From Eriocheir sinensis (Eukaryota > Arthropoda > Malacostraca > Decapoda > Varunidae): a DNA stretch of 64,000 nucleotides. Position numbers and translations under genes: made by a program. Each line of letters starts with the position of its first letter. The stretch's first letter is position 1. Positions 18,190-37,515 of the stretch are shown here, in pieces. The notes under the pieces are model-generated. The model did not search any database. It worked only from the letters and a program-made list of their open reading frames with translations, and was not told the DNA's origin. The stretch is from positions 6,941,121 through 7,005,120 of the forward strand of contig NC_066535.1 in the NCBI RefSeq assembly GCF_024679095.1, given 5' to 3'.

Positions 18190-18190
<1 letters not shown>
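17195..18190 (-). mobile_element. RTE-like retrotransposon, 5'-truncated
   Basis: The upper block (about 18180-17771) encodes the end of a reverse transcriptase: GVPEKLIRLVRMMYEGAKTT, LHQGSALSPFLL and the catalytic FADDLVIIAD. After stops at about 17765 the lower block (17719-17198) gives RPVLLYGAETWSLRKKEEG, RMVRWIAGISL, RYFGHVKRRDDDEPV and a final ADPAIQWD, the usual tail of RTE-type ORFs. Only about a dozen bases of 3' UTR follow before (GAA)n(GTA)n. Both ends abut the same ACT/GTA triplet repeat. Inactive: truncated in the RT domain, with internal stops. Confidence 0.85.
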
Positions 18191-18965
<775 letters not shown>

Positions 18966-19057
18966 AAAAGGCAGCGAAAAATTAATTATGAAAATGGAGA
19001 GGAGCAGTTGGATTTTCATATGAGAGAAAATTTGAAGGTGAGATAAAATTGAGACTG

Positions 19058-19059
<2 letters not shown>

Positions 19060-19125
<66 letters not shown>

Positions 19126-19129
19126 GTGT
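19060..19129. repeat. (GT)n microsatellite
   Basis: Pure GT with one C. An AAGAAC-rich stretch follows to 19310, then unique sequence with nothing recognised up to the hairpin at 19566. Confidence 0.97.
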
Positions 19130-19565
19130 AATAAGAACAATAAGAACAAGAACACAAGTAGGAACAAAGAAAAGAATAATAAAAAGAACAAAACAAAAAG
19201 AACACGAAGAACAGAAGGAACAAGGAGGAAAAAGAACAAAAGAAAATAAGAAGAACAACAAGAACAAGAAGAACAAGAAGAAATTAGAACAAGAACAAAA
19301 AAGAAGAAAAAAAATGAAAAGAATGTTTTATTCGGTACTAGCAACACTTGGTGGCAGAAAACTTACACGTTACAAGATGAATCCATAAACATTCGTGTCG
19401 GTGTGAGTTCATTACCTCGCGGGGTTCGAACAGTTTACAGGGCGATGCGTTATAACAGACTACTTTACATGGCAAGACTTACTGTAACTTCTGCCACACG
19501 CACGATACATCTTCCGCCAGACGCACGATTTACGCCTGATTAAGCGTCGTGTTAGTCTTTATTGA

Positions 19566-19786
19566 GTCAGACCAGATTGGCAAGATGGCTATGGCGTCGG
19601 TTCCCGCGGGTCCTTTCCTCCCCTCCGCTCCACCACACAGTCCAAACACCTATCTTTTCCTCTCACATGTTAGCTATAGGTGACATATAAGAGGAAGAGA
19701 GAGATGCTGGGACTGTGTGGGAGAGCGGGGGGAAGAAAAGGACCACCGGGAGCCGACGAAAAAATGGTCTCGCCAGTCTGGTTTTA
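19566..19786. mobile_element. Imperfect full-length hairpin element, about 220 bp
   Basis: The left half (CAGACCAGATTGGC, CGTCGGTTCCCG, GGTCCTTTCCTCCCC, CCACACAGTCC) pairs along its length with the right half read in reverse (CCAGACTGGCGAG, CGTCGGCTCCCG, GGTCCTTTTCTTCCC, CCACACAGTCC). Centre near 19676. No gene. Confidence 0.65.
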
Positions 19787-20077
19787 CTATAGGAATAATG
19801 AGGCTGATTTGTCTGTTTTGAGCCAATTTTTCAAGGCGGGGTCAGCTGTTGTTTTTTATATCCCTTTTTATGACTGACTTAACCATGTGAAAATCTAACA
19901 CTTCGAGCTATCTCACTCCCGAAATTGGAAGTAAAAAAAGTCAAACTAGCCACAAAACTATTAATATATACTAATACGACCTTTACACAATCTGGCGTTA
20001 TTCAACAAAAAGTAATAATCTGTCAGACGAAGTACAAAATATTCTGCTAGTTCCCCTCTGTGAGACATATGCAATAA

Positions 20078-20960
20078 ATTCTGCTAGTTCTCAGTAAAAC
20101 GTTCAATAAATTCTGCCAGTTCTCAGTAAAACGCTCAATAAATTCTGCCAGTTCTCAGTAAAACGCTCAATAAATTCTGCCAGTTCTCAGTAAAACGCTC
20201 AATAAATTCTGCCAGTTCTCAGTAAAACGTAAAATCTTCTGCGCCAGTCCTCAAAGAAACACAACATAATCTTTGCCAGAACTCAAAACGTACAAAAAGT
20301 ATTCTGCCTCAGTCAAATCGTAAGCAATTGCCAGTTCTTTCAGTTCAGATTTGTCGATAAAATAAATTATTCAGTTCTTCCTCAGTCGACGTACAAATGC
20401 CAGTTCTCCTCAGTCAGACGTACAATAAATTCTGCCAGTTCTCCTCAGTCAGACGTACAATAAATTCTGCCAGTTCTCCTCAGTCAGACGTACAATAAAT
20501 TCTGCCAGTTCTCCTCAGTCAGACGTATAATAAATTCTGTCAGTTCTCCTCAGTCAGACGTACAATAAATTCTGCCAGTTCTCCTCAGTCAGACGTATAA
20601 TAAATTCTGTCAGTTCTCCTCAGTCAGACGTATAATAAATTCTGCCGTTCTCCTCAGTCAGACGTATAATAAATTCTGTCAGTTCTCCTCAGTCAGACGT
20701 ATAATAAATTCTGCCAGTTCTCCTCAGTCAGACGTATAATAAATTCTGCCAGTTCTCCTCAGTCAGACGTATAATAAATTCTGCCAGTTCTCCTCAGTCA
20801 GACGTATAATAAATTCTGCCAGTTCTCCTCAGTCAGACATAATAATAAATTCTGTCCAGTCTCCCTCAGTCTGGACGTATAAAATTCTGTCAGTTCATCA
20901 CTCAGTCAGACGTATAATAAATTTATCAGTTCCTCAGTCACACACGATTGATTCTGCAAA
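20078..20960. repeat. 32/35-bp satellite array with two subfamilies
   Basis: Five or so 32-bp units (CCAGTTCTCAGTAAAACGCT plus CAATAAATTCTG) at 20078-20230 pass through a scrambled zone (20230-20400) into about 14 copies of a 35-bp unit (CCAGTTCTCCTCAGTCAGAC plus GTAYAATAAATTCTG) to about 20900. The two units differ by a 3-bp change plus a CTCAGTCAG/CAGTAAAA swap. Confidence 0.95.
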
Positions 20961-21475
20961 AGCATTCATCTGTCAGACATCTACAAGTAAACAATTATTT
21001 CCCACAGATCTCCAATTCTAAACGCTGGGGAGCATTAATTGTGTGTTAACGTGGCCTGATTGCTACCCGTTACAGAAACGAAACAGGATCAGGGCAAAAT
21101 TATTGGCCTCGATTCCGCGTGTTAATTTATTAGCCCCGTGATACTTTTCGCGTGTTAATCCATAAATATGTTTGGCCAGGCGGATCGTGTATATAGTTGT
21201 CTGTCTCTCTCAGTCATACGATTGATTCGCCAAAAGATTCATCTGTCAGACATCCTACAAATACAAAATAATTATTTCCTCACAGATCTCCACCCTAAAC
21301 GTGAGCTATTCATGTGTAAGAATAATAAATTGATTGCTACCTGTTATGGTTTAAAACGATCAGTAAAACCAAATGGCCCCGATTAGATAGCGTTGATATT
21401 AGCCCCTGCAGAATGCCTTTCCGCAAGTTAATCCAAAAATATGTTTGGCCAGGCTGTGATGTTATTTATGTCTGG
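20940..21475. repeat. ~273-bp direct duplication beside the satellite
   Basis: ACGATTGATTC(T)GCAAAAG and TTCATCTGTCAGACAT at about 20944 recur at about 21218. ACAGATCTCCA, TTGATTGCTACC, TAGCCCC and AATATGTTTGGCCAGGC follow in the same order in both copies, with divergence of many bases. Confidence 0.8.
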
Positions 21476-21745
21476 CTGCCTGCTTGTCTGCTCTTCGTGT
21501 ATATAGTTGTTCGTCTCTTCTGTGTGTTTATAGGTTTCATGCCTTTTGTCTGTCTGTCTGTCTGTGTGTCTGATATTGGCGTGTAACTGTGCCTATTCGT
21601 CTGTCTGTATGTATGTATGTGTGTTTGTCTGTCTGTTTGCTTCTATTTCAGTCTTTTTAATTATTGATTCAGTATATTATGCAGACAAACAAACATAGAT
21701 AAAGGCAGAATATGCAAGAGAAAAAGATGTATAGATAGATGGATT

Positions 21746-22136
<391 letters not shown>

Positions 22137-22408
22137 CATATCAAAAGTAGCACTTAGGACAATATCAACCTTACTTACTTCCTTTCCCTTATACAGCTAA
22201 CCCCCTTCACTCCCTTCCTCCCTTCCCTTCTTCCTCCCCCTCCACCTTTTCTTCACCCTCTTCTCCTCCCTCCCCACAGCACTCCCCCTTCCTCCTACCC
22301 CCCCAGCATCATTAACCCTCGCCCCCGTCAGCAAGCCCTAAGCCGCCTTCATCCTCGGCCCTGTAACGCACTCCGGCCCTCTCAGGAAGCACAATCAAGG
22401 GCCATTGT

Positions 22409-22930
<522 letters not shown>

Positions 22931-23073
22931 TCTTTCGGGCTATTGTGAGCTGGAATGAGGGATCAGGTCAGGGTTACCAGGTCTAGTGTGTACTGTGTTC
23001 CCTCCAGCTGCGATCCCAAAAAACGCCCAAAACCCGCAAACTCAATCTTCAGAAACCGCCGAAAAGGAGTCCA

Positions 23074-23077
<4 letters not shown>

Positions 23078-23171
<94 letters not shown>

Positions 23172-23190
23172 ACGCACACACACACACACA
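23078..23190. repeat. (CA)n at the left edge of the CR1-like element
   Basis: CA array with CG and TA interruptions. Confidence 0.97.
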
Positions 23191-24134
23191 CTCTCCCTTC
23201 TCCGCCTGGTATGCGGGTGAAGTGTTTTCACCTCAGGGAACTAGACGTCCCTGCCCTGCATAGTCTCAGGTCACCCTTGGATAAGGTGTAATACCTGATC
23301 TGTCTCCCGTGCCAGTGTCACGGCGAAGTCTCTGGGCAGCAGCAGTGGTGGATTGGACTGCAGGCAGAGGTTCTCTTTATGAGACAATGGCTGGAGCTCC
23401 ACGGTCCTAGTCAGCTGGACCGTGCCTAATTATTTAGGCCTGCGGTGTAGAGGAGTGTGGCGACCTCTACACTAAAAAGCCTCCCTGGGAACCAGTTGTC
23501 GGTGTGAGCTCCCCCTCCCTTCCCTCTATCGACGGTACTCCCATCCCTATTCTGCATAACAGCTGGTTCTTGTTTTCTCCTGAAAGAGATGTCTTCCGTG
23601 GGCCATTTGAGGTTGTACCTTCCGGCTTCTTGGTGGAGTTTCTGAGGGTTTTTCTTATACTCAAGGAATAGTTCAGCTTTTTGGTCTCTCAGGAAGGGCG
23701 TCTGATACTCTCTAGAGTTGGTGGAGAACACCTGGTGACAGGTGCCACTGGCCAGGCCTCGAAAGGGTCGCAGAGTTGGGTTTGACGTTTCGGAAAGTGG
23801 GAACGAATTGCTGGTTCCTCTCCTCCCTTCCCAGCTCTGCTCTGTGTGACTACGCCGGCCCCGTTCTATGGGACAAAACTTCGAGGACAATAGCTGAAAA
23901 GCGCCGGGTTGTGAAAGTCTTTCTCGTGACCGAGGCTCAGGACAAGCGATTGATCTTTGAGGCGTTTTCAAGACACTGTGGGAGCGAACTCCCAGTGTTG
24001 GAGGCATCTAACACAGCAGTATCTAATTTACATGCGCAATTTTTATCCAATTCAATTTTATGGTCACACTTTAAGTTATTTCGAAAGCGCTTTTAATATT
24101 TGCCCAAACTGTTAACTCGCTTAAATTTCTAACA

Positions 24135-25325
24135 ATGCCTTCGAACCTTAAGTGTGTTTCAAATAATGTGGCAGTGACTCCACCATCGATGGTGGAAAGC
24201 CCCTCCACCGAGACTGTGCCCTCTCCAGACGACCCTCCTGCTTCACGGGAGAACGTGTTACCTGCCTCACAGGCTGACCCCCAGCCTGCCGCACAGGCTA
24301 ACCCCCAGCCTGCCTCACAGGCTAACCCCCAGCTTGCCTCACAGGCTAACCCCCAGCCTGCCTCACAGGCTAACCCCCAGCCTGCCTCACAGGCAAACCC
24401 CCAGCCTGCCTCACAGGCTAACCCCCAGCCTGCCTCACAGGCTAACTCCCAGCCTGCCTCACAGGCTAACTCCCAGCCTGCCTCACAGGCTAACTCCCAG
24501 CCTGCCTCACAGGCTAACTCCCAGCTCACAGGCTAACTCCCAGCCTGCCTCACAGGCTAACTCCCAGCCTGCCTCACAGGCCAACTCCCAGCCTGCCTCA
24601 CAGGACAACTTCCAGCCTGCCACACTTAACGCTTCTCTTCCTGCTTCACAGGATGTCGGGTTCCAACCTGTAAGGAATGGAGCCAAACCGAAGCAGGCAA
24701 CCAAGGATTTACTGACCCCCCACTACCTTCAATAGGTTCCAGGTGCTGACAGACACCATGGAGGATGAGTTTGAGACTCGCCTAGTTGGGGACTCCATGG
24801 TGCGTGGCCAGTTGGTTGAGTTCTGTGGTCGTTCATCAAACGGCCGCAGGAAACGTTAATGCTATCCAGGTGCCAGACTTGACGACATCACCGCAGCGTG
24901 CGATGATGTCACAAGAAATGCCGACCGAAACACCCTCTGTCATTCACGCGGGGACAAATGATGTAAAGACAACCCGTTCTGAGGAACTGCTTGAGAAATA
25001 CCGCCGCATGATCAAGCAGTATAAACGTAAAACGGATGCCAGTAGCATCATAATCTCAGGAATCCTCCCGAGGGTCGGTGCCGAATCTAGCTTTTACAGT
25101 AAGGCCTTCAGCACAAACAACAGACTTCAGTCCCTTTGCTCACAAGAAAACGTCCAGTTCGCTAACTTGTGTAACAGTTTTTACTGCGATTCAGACTTCT
25201 TCCTTGCTGATGGTATCCACTTAAACCCTGTTGGAGCAGCCCGTTTCGGGAGGCTGCTCTGTGACCAAATGGCTCTTCGAAAGCCAAAAAACGCGGAGGC
25301 GAGAACACCAGCAGCTCCACCGTAA
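24135..25325 (+). pseudogene. Retroelement ORF1 relic: QANPQPAS repeats plus SGNH hydrolase
   Basis: ATG at 24135 opens a Pro/Ser-rich leader, then tandem 8-residue repeats (QANPQPAS). An 8-base loss inside one repeat at about 24524 shifts the frame. The hydrolase begins near 24742 (LTDTMEDEFETRLVGDSMVRG, block I GDS), meets a stop at about 24857, and after another frameshift near 24947 continues as HAGTND (block III) to DGIHLNPVGAARF (block V, Asp-His) at about 25209-25245. All SGNH blocks are visible but not in one frame. Esterase-bearing ORF1 proteins are known in CR1-type elements. Confidence 0.75.
24256..24640 (+). repeat. 24-bp coding minisatellite (QANPQPAS) inside ORF1
   Basis: About 15 copies of a 24-base unit (CAGGCTAACCCCCAGCCTGC-type), encoding QA[NDS].QPAS. 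The later copies switch CCC to TCC at one position. One copy has lost eight bases (near 24524), which breaks the reading frame. Confidence 0.9.
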
Positions 25326-25362
25326 GGGAGCACTCAACCCGCGAAACTCCCGACTCGAATCA

Positions 25363-25858
25363 CATTAAAGTTTGCTATGTAAACGCTCGTAGCCTACGTA
25401 ACAAATTTAAAGGCTTAGAAGTCCTCACAGCTACAAATCATTATCACATCATCGGAGTCACAGAATCTTGGATAGACACTTCAAATAGAGATTTCATTGC
25501 GGAATATAGATTACCGGGTTATACCATCTTTAGTCATCAAAGAAAGAACAGACAGGGTGGAGGCGTTATCTTTTATATCTAAAACTCTCTCCATCCAGTA
25601 TCCGTGAAAACAAATATTATAACCAATGTAGACACAGTCTTCATTGAAATTAAAAATAAATCTCGTAAAATAGTAATTGGACTTATCTACAGACCACCAA
25701 GGCAGACTCTTGATATCGACCACGCATTAAGTGAATTATTATTAGAAACAAGTAGCAGTTGCGAGGCAGTAATTGTTGGGGACTTTAACTTGCCAGTGAA
25801 AAGATGGGGGCTGACAAACAAGAGTTGGACAGAATTCGCCGCGAAAACAAGAAATTAA
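25363..25858 (+). pseudogene. APE-type endonuclease fragment of retroelement ORF2
   Basis: Reads IKVCYVNARSLRNKFKGLEV, IIGVTESWID, LPGYTIFSHQRKN, GGGVIFYI, then a stop, then FIEIKNKSRKIVIGLIYRPP and VIVGDFNLP. NARSLRNK, E-S-W, GLIYRPP and GDFN are endonuclease motifs of CR1/Jockey-type ORF2. The domain lacks its C-terminal His motif because the sequence jumps just after GDFNLPVKRWG. Confidence 0.8.
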
Positions 25859-26235
25859 TAAAACGAAGCAAGAAAAATCTTGAAGAATATATAGCGGAAA
25901 CGAGTAAATCTAATCCTAAAGAATGTTTTAGCTATGTAAATAATAAAAAGAAAAGGAAAAAAAGAAAAACAAAAACAAGAACAAGAAAAAAAGACGAGGA
26001 AAATGCAAAAAAAAAGATGAAGAAAGCACATGTACGCTTTTAGAACATCCGTCACTCAAATTCATTCCTGGGTTGACCGACATCGACACTAAACCAGCGA
26101 GCAGTCACCAACAACCTCAGGAGCTCGTGGCCTTGAGAATAAGCAGCGTCGATGTTCACTATTTGGGTCAAAACCGAACATTCCTTGGCAATTTGACCTC
26201 GCGTGTTAAATTTGTGAAACACGAGTCAGTCATTT

Positions 26236-26394
<159 letters not shown>

Positions 26395-26470
26395 CGTTAA
26401 CACCCCCTTCGCTTACTACAATATCCGCTTAATATGAGGTAAATTAATAGATATCAGCGGCTACTTCACT

Positions 26471-30546
<4,076 letters not shown>

Positions 30547-30549
30547 CTC

Positions 30550-31331
30550 CAGTGATGAGCACGGTTGCGCTAAGCCACTAACCGCTAATTAGTGAAGCTA
30601 ACATTTTCGTTAGCTGATTAGCGTTTTCGCTAGCTTTGGAAACAGTTAGCAGACCAATTAGCTTCCCCTAAATATAGTTCCTCCTCCGCTAACTTTAAGT
30701 CCATTTAAAAAGTTCATTCAGGTTTGTTCTTGTCCGTCATGGGCAGACGCAGCAGCAGTTGAGCCACATGGCGCAATAATTCCAGGGCTTCCACTTTTGG
30801 ATAAATTACGCCTAAAAGCAGGATAAGGGGACAGTTATGAGGGAATCGTTTTGGTATTTTAGGTTAATGCATCTTCAATTTCCAACTCTTTGAACTCGGG
30901 ATTTAATAACAAGAATTCGATATATTCCACCTGACATGAAATAATAATAAAAATAAAAGTGTCAGTTATGGAAAAAAGTAAAAAATCTTGGGTAAAATAT
31001 ACGGATTTAAGATAAACTGTTTAATCTAATTTGTTTATTTGTGTACACCTTTATAATCATCTGATATTTCCATTCTATACATTTCTGGGAAGCTCTATGT
31101 CTAAGCTACAACATATTGAAATTTCAGGTCACTAGATCTGTTTTTAATGGGTTTGCAGCCAAAATACAAAACCGAACTAAATCCATATAAAAAGTTAGCG
31201 GTTAGAGGTTAGCGTTAGCTTCCACTAATTTCTTAATCAGTTTAGCGGTTTATCGTAAGCGAAACTAACTTTTTAGTTAGTGAATTACCAGTTAGTGAAG
31301 CTAACTTTTCGGTTAGCGGTGCCCACCACTG
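30550..31331. mobile_element. Non-autonomous hAT element with 8-bp TSD
   Basis: The left end is CAGTGATGAGCACGG and the right end, reverse-complemented, is CAGTGGTGGGCACCGC, the 5'-CAGTG ends common in hAT elements. Flanks are attatctc (30542-30549) and gttatctc (31332-31339), an 8-bp duplication with one mismatch. Internal sequence is rich in GCTAAC/GTTAGC motifs in both directions. No transposase frame. Length 782 bp. Confidence 0.8.
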
Positions 31332-31339
31332 GTTATCTC

Positions 31340-33290
<1,951 letters not shown>

Positions 33291-33346
33291 TGTGTCCAAA
33301 AATAGATTAATATTAAAAGGATCTCTCGCTGTACTCACTCAATGTG

Positions 33347-33800
33347 GAGGGTTTCCAATCAGCGCGTTCTCCCGGTCATGATGCTTATTTGGACCACAGA
33401 CGTGGTCACTAGTCACGGGTCTGGAAAGAAAATAGAGACGTGTTCAGAGCGGGGTGGAGAGATCGAGGTCTGGTATCACTATGATGGAAAATAAAAAAAA
33501 TGCAAATGGGTGAGAAAACAGACAAACGTATCAAATATAATGAAGAAAATTATAATCAAGAAATGGTAATGGTCAGGGCACATATGTAGGAGGACAACAA
33601 ATGGATGCAAAGAGAAATACAATGGGAAATATCTAAAGTAAAGAGACCCAATCGGAGGCTGTTCAGTAAATGGTGTGGTGAAATTTTAATTTTTATGCAA
33701 CGTTTACATCGATATAGAAAATTCAAGGCACAGATCGGGAACAAATAGAAACTTTTAGGAGGCCCATTTCCTACGCTGGAATGGTATAAGCTGATAATGA
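33347..33800 (+). mobile_element. RTE-like retrotransposon 3' fragment ending in (GATA)n
   Basis: Degenerate plus-strand translation gives VFNQRVLPVM, then VRKQTNVSNIMKKIIIKKW and WSGHICRRTTN, the post-RT signature (RRQTKV..I..LKW.WAGH..RR) of RTE-type elements. Its 3' end runs through TGATAATGATCAGATAGATA straight into a (GATA)n array at 33806. Two further copies lie at 50.8 and 60.3 kb. Confidence 0.7.
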
Positions 33801-33802
33801 TC

Positions 33803-34504
<702 letters not shown>

Positions 34505-34612
34505 TGTGATCAGTTTATGTACCATCTATTTTGGGGGGTTTATATCATGGCACAAATTTAGCTCATCGCTGCTACACGGTAAAGCCACAGATTTGGCCCG
34601 TCGCTGCTACCG
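34505..34612 (+). repeat. Dispersed repeat, copy of SINE-like tail at 52.75 kb
   Basis: About 105 bases match 52733-52840 with few differences, including TTTTGGGGGGTTTATATCAT, GGCACAAATTT and TTTGGCCCGTCGCTGCTACC. Here the tRNA-like head is missing. Confidence 0.7.
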
Positions 34613-34784
34613 GGAGCTCAGGGAGTGTTCATGCTCCAAAAAGGATGTGTAATGTGACGTATTGCTGCTCTAAGGTCACCTCGGCACCCCAAACACCTTC
34701 TGGTAGCGCATCCAAACAAGCACGTGAGCCCAGAACCAGACGAGGCGTAAAAACAATCCATCTCTCCTTTCGAACCTGTGGAAT

Positions 34785-35045
34785 CAGATACAGAAAATTT
34801 TGATTCCGACTCCGACTCCATGAAATTTTAAGGTTGCGACTTCGACTCCGATTCCGATTCCGACTCCACCCCAACCCCCCTTCCCCTCTTCTGCAGCACA
34901 GTGGTAGGCAAATCAAACCCTGACATACCACACCACACCACACCCAGCCACACAATATCACACGTATCGTAAAGTCAGAGTCGGAGATATTTTTACCAAC
35001 TCCGACTCCTGCAAAAAGTAGACGACTCCGACTCCACACCGCTCT
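34785..35045. repeat. (GACTCC)n-type repeat, possible DNA-element remnant
   Basis: Hexamer runs (CCGACTCCGACTCC) occur at 34800-34866 and 35000-35036, with an inverted AGTCAGAGTCGGAG at about 34973. Such GGAGTC runs occur at the ends of some DNA transposons, but no clear terminus or duplication is visible. Confidence 0.35.
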
Positions 35046-35299
35046 TCTTAATGGTGCACGGTTCCTCGGCATCCTCCCCCTGATGGCGCCTGCAGGAAGT
35101 GGGCTCAGAGATGACAACCACCTCGCCATCACACAGCGCGAGGGACGTCCAGCGGCTGTCATTATTTTTAACAGTAAAGGAAGCAGCTCAAGGACAAAAA
35201 TAAATGGGAAAAAAAGGTTCTCTAATCACTATAAAAGAAAGTATAGATGAATGGCCAGGAGAGAGGCCATACTGCTGATTCGGTATAACAGGTCAGCAA

Positions 35300-35495
35300 G
35301 ATTTGGTTTACCTGACATATGTATTCGCTGTATGTGTGGAGGTGAGATGAGGGTGTGTTTAAGACGAAAAGAAGAGACAGAGAGAGGGAGGGAGGGAGAA
35401 ATCTAAGAAAGGTCAAAAGGAGAGCTCGTCATGTAGATTTGGTTTGCTCACACGTATTCGCTGTATGTGTGGAGGTGAGGCTGGGTGGGGGGTGG
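35300..35495. repeat. Two-copy ~137-bp tandem duplication
   Basis: GTATTCGCTGTATGTGTGGA with GGTGAG follows TTTGGTTTACCTGACATAT at 35300 and TTTGGTTTGCTCACAC at about 35437. Confidence 0.75.
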
Positions 35496-36061
35496 GGGGG
35501 GTGATGCTGAAGAAAGAGAGGCAGAGAAGTGAGGGAGTGATGAGAAGTCTGAGAAAGGTGAAGAGGAGAGTCAAGTAAGAAGGCGTAAAAGGGGAGGGGT
35601 AATGAAATCGTGAAGAGGAAGGTCAGGTCACTCGAGGAAGAAGAGGAGGAAGGGTGGAGGCATGGAGGGTGGAGGTGTGTGCAGAGGTGGAGGAAGAGGA
35701 GGAGGTGGACGGCTAGAGGGGTGAGCAGAGGTGTTAGAGGAAAGAGGCAATATATCAGGTGTCAACATGTTTTCCTCCCGCCCCAGGTGAGGTAATTAAG
35801 GCTGAGAGGCCACTTCCTCTTTCCACGACATTTGACGTTAAAAAAAAAAAGTTGGAGGAGAAACACAGCTCATGAGATCCGTGCGAAGTAACAGAAACAA
35901 AAAGAAACACGTATTCCTTTTCTTTTTATAGTCTTTTACGTCATTATTAAAGGGATGAAGGTGAGTGAAAGTGACTCGTGTGAAGTTCCTATACTGATAA
36001 CGAGTAAACTGCTGAAGGATAAATGTTTTGTAAGTTATTTTTTTACTATTCCTTTTCCATC
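35496..36061. other. No supported gene
   Basis: A/G-rich sequence to about 35760, then mixed. No motif recognised. Confidence 0.5.
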
Positions 36062-36285
36062 AAGAGGATCAACGTGGATGGCTTTCGTGAGGTCTTCAAA
36101 GGTCACTCATAAGGCCTAGAGAGCTACCAAGCGTCTCTGTAAGTGTTTGAAGGTTGAATGGCTTGTAGTAAATTATTTCCTCAATATTCTTTTATTATGC
36201 CGTTATCAACAGAAGAGGATCAACGTGGATGGCTTTCGTGATGTCTTTAGAAGTCACTCGTAAGGCCCAGAGAGCTACCAAGCGA
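36062..36285. repeat. Two-copy 151-bp tandem duplication
   Basis: AAGAGGATCAACGTGGATGG and GAGAGCTACCAAGCG occur at 36062 and again at 36213. The intervening bases are also alignable. Confidence 0.85.
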
Positions 36286-36410
36286 CTGTAGTGATGGTGT
36301 GAACAAGTGTTTGGAGGAGGGATGAATAGATGTCTTGCTGTAGGAGTGACGAATGGATGCCAGTCGAGTTTGATGGATAAGAATTGATTACCCCTCGCTC
36401 AGACCAGCTG

Positions 36411-36510
<100 letters not shown>

Positions 36511-36632
36511 CGTGTGCGAGTATCAACTTTAAACACAATATTCCGTTTCTTCTAGTATTGTATGGTGTTTTAGTATATGTCTATAACAGTCTGCATTCTT
36601 TGAGATGAATTTAAATATCAGTGAAGAGCTAG

Positions 36633-36810
36633 GCCCCGTTCATACGACAACCCAGCGACTTTTAGGCCCCCGTCACACATCCGGCGATCGTTTCTAGACC
36701 GCCTTCCGACCATGTGCGACCCTTTCACATCAATATTTCACACCATAGACCTAGTATACCCTGAGTCGCTGAGTTGTCGTGGCCCAGAGTCGGCACAGTG
36801 TGAACGGGGC
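36633..36810. mobile_element. Small MITE-like element (GCCCCGTTCAYAC ends)
   Basis: Ends are GCCCCGTTCATAC (left) and, inverted, GCCCCGTTCACAC (right). A second inverted motif ACGACAACYCAGCGACT lies inside. Flanks also carry a direct repeat of about 23 bases (GATGARTTYAAATATYAGTG type) on each side. No coding capacity. Confidence 0.55.
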
Positions 36811-37359
36811 AAAAGACCGTAAAGATGAGTTCAAATATTAGTGAAGTAAGAGGCAAGCTCGCGAGAAATGTTATATAGACGTAATTAAATGGAAGCTTAA
36901 TTAACCCGTTTCGGTACTCTACTAAGCGTGTTCTTGTAAGTCAAAGGCATACGTTCGTCTACCACGCACTGAAGATGATGATACAAAAACTCATGGAGCC
37001 TCTAAGTCCAAAAATATCCCTTTTCTCAAATATAGCAAGAAAATAGGACACAGGTACGATTCTCCACCTCCAGCTCCTCCTCCTCCTTCTCCTCTTCCTC
37101 CTCCTCCTGCGTCCTCGCCTGCAGCAACATCGCTCCTCATGCATGCACCTCCTGATGGAAAACTGAACACGAGATCTTGTCGCCGCCTCGCCTCCCTTGT
37201 CCCCTCCCTCCCACACCCCTTCCCCCTCCCCCCAGCTGTTTGTTGCCTGCCCTTCCTGACCGTGCCAACCGTGAACACCGAACTCGTCCTGCCATACTAA
37301 TGAGGTAGTCTTTCACTCCTATGGTAAATACAGATAGACAGATAAATAGATACAAAGAG

Positions 37360-37409
<50 letters not shown>
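36811..37409. other. No supported gene; ends in (CA)n
   Basis: Unique sequence with CTCCTCC-rich block 37070-37110, then (CA)n 37369-37409. Confidence 0.6.
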
Positions 37410-37411
<2 letters not shown>

Positions 37412-37515
37412 CAGTGCCCACAGATCGACGATAAAGAGCACTTGCTCATGTCGGGAGGGTATCTGCTGGCGATTACGAGTCCAACACGTGATCAGGCCGT
37501 GGTGAGTTACACAGA
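37405..37515 (+). repeat. Dispersed repeat next to (CA)n, inverted copy at 62.14 kb
   Basis: GGGAGGGTATCTGCTGGCGA and GTGATCAGGCCGTGGTGA match the reverse complement of 62125-62205 (GGAGGGTACTTGCTGGTGAT, TGTGATCAGGCTGTGGGTGA). Both copies touch a GT/CA run. Confidence 0.7.

Larger units (their letters stand above)
23220..26130 (+). mobile_element. CR1-like retrotransposon with SGNH-esterase ORF1, degenerate
   Basis: Layout is a probable 5' UTR (to 24134), ORF1 (24135-25325) and the start of ORF2 (about 25363-25858), then an abrupt join at about 25806 to sequence resembling the endonuclease-RT linker (EEYIAETSKSNPKECFSYVN). ORF1 has an N-terminal repeat domain and a GDSL/SGNH hydrolase. ORF2 has an APE-type endonuclease. 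No reverse transcriptase follows, so a large internal deletion is inferred. Boundaries are approximate; the 5' edge is set by the end of a (CA)n array. Confidence 0.75.

Noticed and set aside
20078..20960. CRISPR-like regular repeat
   Set aside because: Head-to-tail satellite without spacers.
23426..24007. 193-residue minus-strand open frame
   Set aside because: Antisense to the presumed 5' UTR of the CR1-like element; no recognised domain.
24071..24529. Minus-strand frame of CEAGWELA repeats
   Set aside because: Antisense shadow of the QANPQPAS minisatellite.
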